Origin: a bacterium
GTDB lineage: Bacteria; UBP14; UBA6098; B30-G16
Reading direction: 5' to 3'
NCBI GenBank assembly: GCA_027007865.1
Contig: JALTEE010000004.1
Coordinates: 1 to 14,112, forward strand
Length of the DNA: 14,112 nucleotides
Shown: one piece after another, positions 14,077 to 14,112 of the stretch
Layout of the letters: each line of letters starts with the position of its first letter
Position numbering within the stretch: the stretch's first letter is position 1
The notes under the pieces: generated by a model
The model's input: the letters and a program-made list of their open reading frames with translations, nothing else
Told to the model about the DNA's origin: nothing
Databases searched by the model: none
Translations under genes and position numbers: made by a program

Positions 14077-14112
14077 ATTTTTCCTCCCGATTTTTTTCAA
14101 ATGCTAATACAG

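Overview
The window looks like a chromosomal segment of an uncultured Gram-negative bacterium, probably in or near the FCB (Fibrobacteres-Chlorobi-Bacteroidetes) radiation. Three things point there: secreted proteins ending in Por/FlgD-Ig-like C-terminal sorting domains with an 'NPFNSS'-type lead-in, a DUF4837-like lipoprotein (a family known mainly from Bacteroidetes relatives), and a giant PKD / HYDIN-like / Fn3 / Ca-repeat exoprotein. The phylum cannot be fixed from sequence reading alone. No rRNA, tRNA, CRISPR array or transposase gene was seen.

Layout. Positions 1-57 hold the last 18 codons of a plus-strand gene. Positions 58-1403 are a repeat-rich convergent region with one small plus-strand ORF (327-491) that has its own promoter and terminator. 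All other genes are on the minus strand, read right to left: a 2185-aa secreted multidomain protein (14076-7519) ending at a strong terminator; a DUF4837-like lipoprotein (7108-6050) followed after 7 bp by a collapsed secreted-protein pseudogene (6042-5642); a secreted alpha/beta-hydrolase-like protein with a sorting tail (5345-3639); then a two-gene unit with an ATGA overlap, a PAS plus degenerate GGDEF protein (3523-2585) and rodA (2588-1404).

How the genes fit together. The right part encodes exported envelope or surface proteins, probably delivered by a type IX-like or related C-terminal-tail pathway (inference). The left part encodes cell-elongation machinery (RodA, a SEDS peptidoglycan polymerase) translationally coupled to a cytoplasmic PAS/GGDEF protein. 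That protein has lost the GGDEF catalytic signature but keeps an I-site-like RxxD, so it looks like a sensor or effector rather than a cyclase.

The most unusual content is the repeat population. Palindromes with GTAGGGG/CCCCTAC ends sit in frame inside the sorting-domain codons of the hydrolase and of the pseudogene. The two copies differ by a paired change that keeps both the stem and the protein sequence. The pseudogene deletion junction falls next to the centre of one of these palindromes. Outside genes there are inverted copies of a composite 'CATTCCC...GGGAATCC' element, a hairpin family with CTCCTTTCTCC arms, and a short motif seen three times that brackets a possible MITE-like element.
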